A stretch of 5,340 nucleotides of DNA from an uncultured Collinsella sp. (GTDB lineage: Bacteria > Actinomycetota > Coriobacteriia > Coriobacteriales > Coriobacteriaceae): contig CABUUE010000109.1 of assembly GCA_902494685.1 (NCBI GenBank), positions 1 through 5,340 of the forward strand, written 5' to 3'. Position 1 is the first letter of the stretch. Each line of letters begins with the position of its first letter. Under the pieces are notes generated by a model, which did no database searches, was not told the DNA's origin, and saw nothing but the letters and a program-made list of their open reading frames with translations. A program made the translations under genes and the position numbers. Positions 5,279 through 5,340 of the stretch are shown here, piece after piece.

Positions 5279-5322
5279 GATGGGCCCGGGATGACCGCTG
5301 ATTCAAGTCACCGGGCCTAAAT
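5279..5322. repeat. 44-bp hairpin element B, copy 2
   Basis: Exact copy of 4234-4277 in the same orientation, with stem arms at 5283-5289 and 5311-5317. Here TAAATTCATATC follows in place of a T run, so terminator activity looks poorer than in copy 1. It lies only 26 bases after hairpin A, against 191 bases in the first pair. Confidence 0.8.
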
Positions 5323-5340
5323 TCATATCTATAGGTTTAA

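Overview
The window looks like a chromosomal stretch from a gut Coriobacteriia, most probably Collinsella or a close relative. This rests on the moderately high G+C, the end of a xanthine dehydrogenase of the selenium-dependent type, and short hairpin repeats between genes. It is an inference from style; no rRNA or housekeeping marker is present.

All convincing genes lie on the + strand. (1) 3-773 is the C-terminal part of a molybdenum hydroxylase (xanthine dehydrogenase-like) whose beginning lies outside the window; it is closed by a strong intrinsic terminator at 843-877. (2) 884-994 holds two imperfect 49-bp copies of a dyad-symmetric intergenic repeat. (3) 1047-1102 is a perfect 25-bp inverted repeat with a 6-base centre and a TATAAT box inside it, directly upstream of a 463-aa P-loop ATPase with a C-terminal nuclease-like (DUF234-type) domain (1117-2508). 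(4) 2558-2672 is a 23-bp tandem array of four to five units, directly upstream of a second, differently built ATPase (AAA_14 plus DUF4143, 431 aa, 2695-3990). (5) 3991-4445 is a long non-coding-looking stretch with several hairpins and a possible small hydrophobic minus-strand ORF. (6) 4446-5180 is a DEDDh 3'-5' exonuclease. (7) 5181-5340 carries shortened repeats of the elements in (5), so the exonuclease gene sits between direct repeats.

The most interesting signal is the pairing of two ATPase/PD-(D/E)XK-like genes, each with its own elaborate repeat module just before the start codon. The repeats look like binding sites for autoregulation or for a sequence-specific action of the encoded proteins. 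Next to them, a two-part 3' element (hairpin A, with a compensatory base change between copies, and an exactly conserved 44-bp hairpin B) follows both the second ATPase and the exonuclease. Whether these pieces form one functional system cannot be settled from sequence alone. The ATPases belong to widespread families of poorly known function, so the novelty lies mainly in the repeats.
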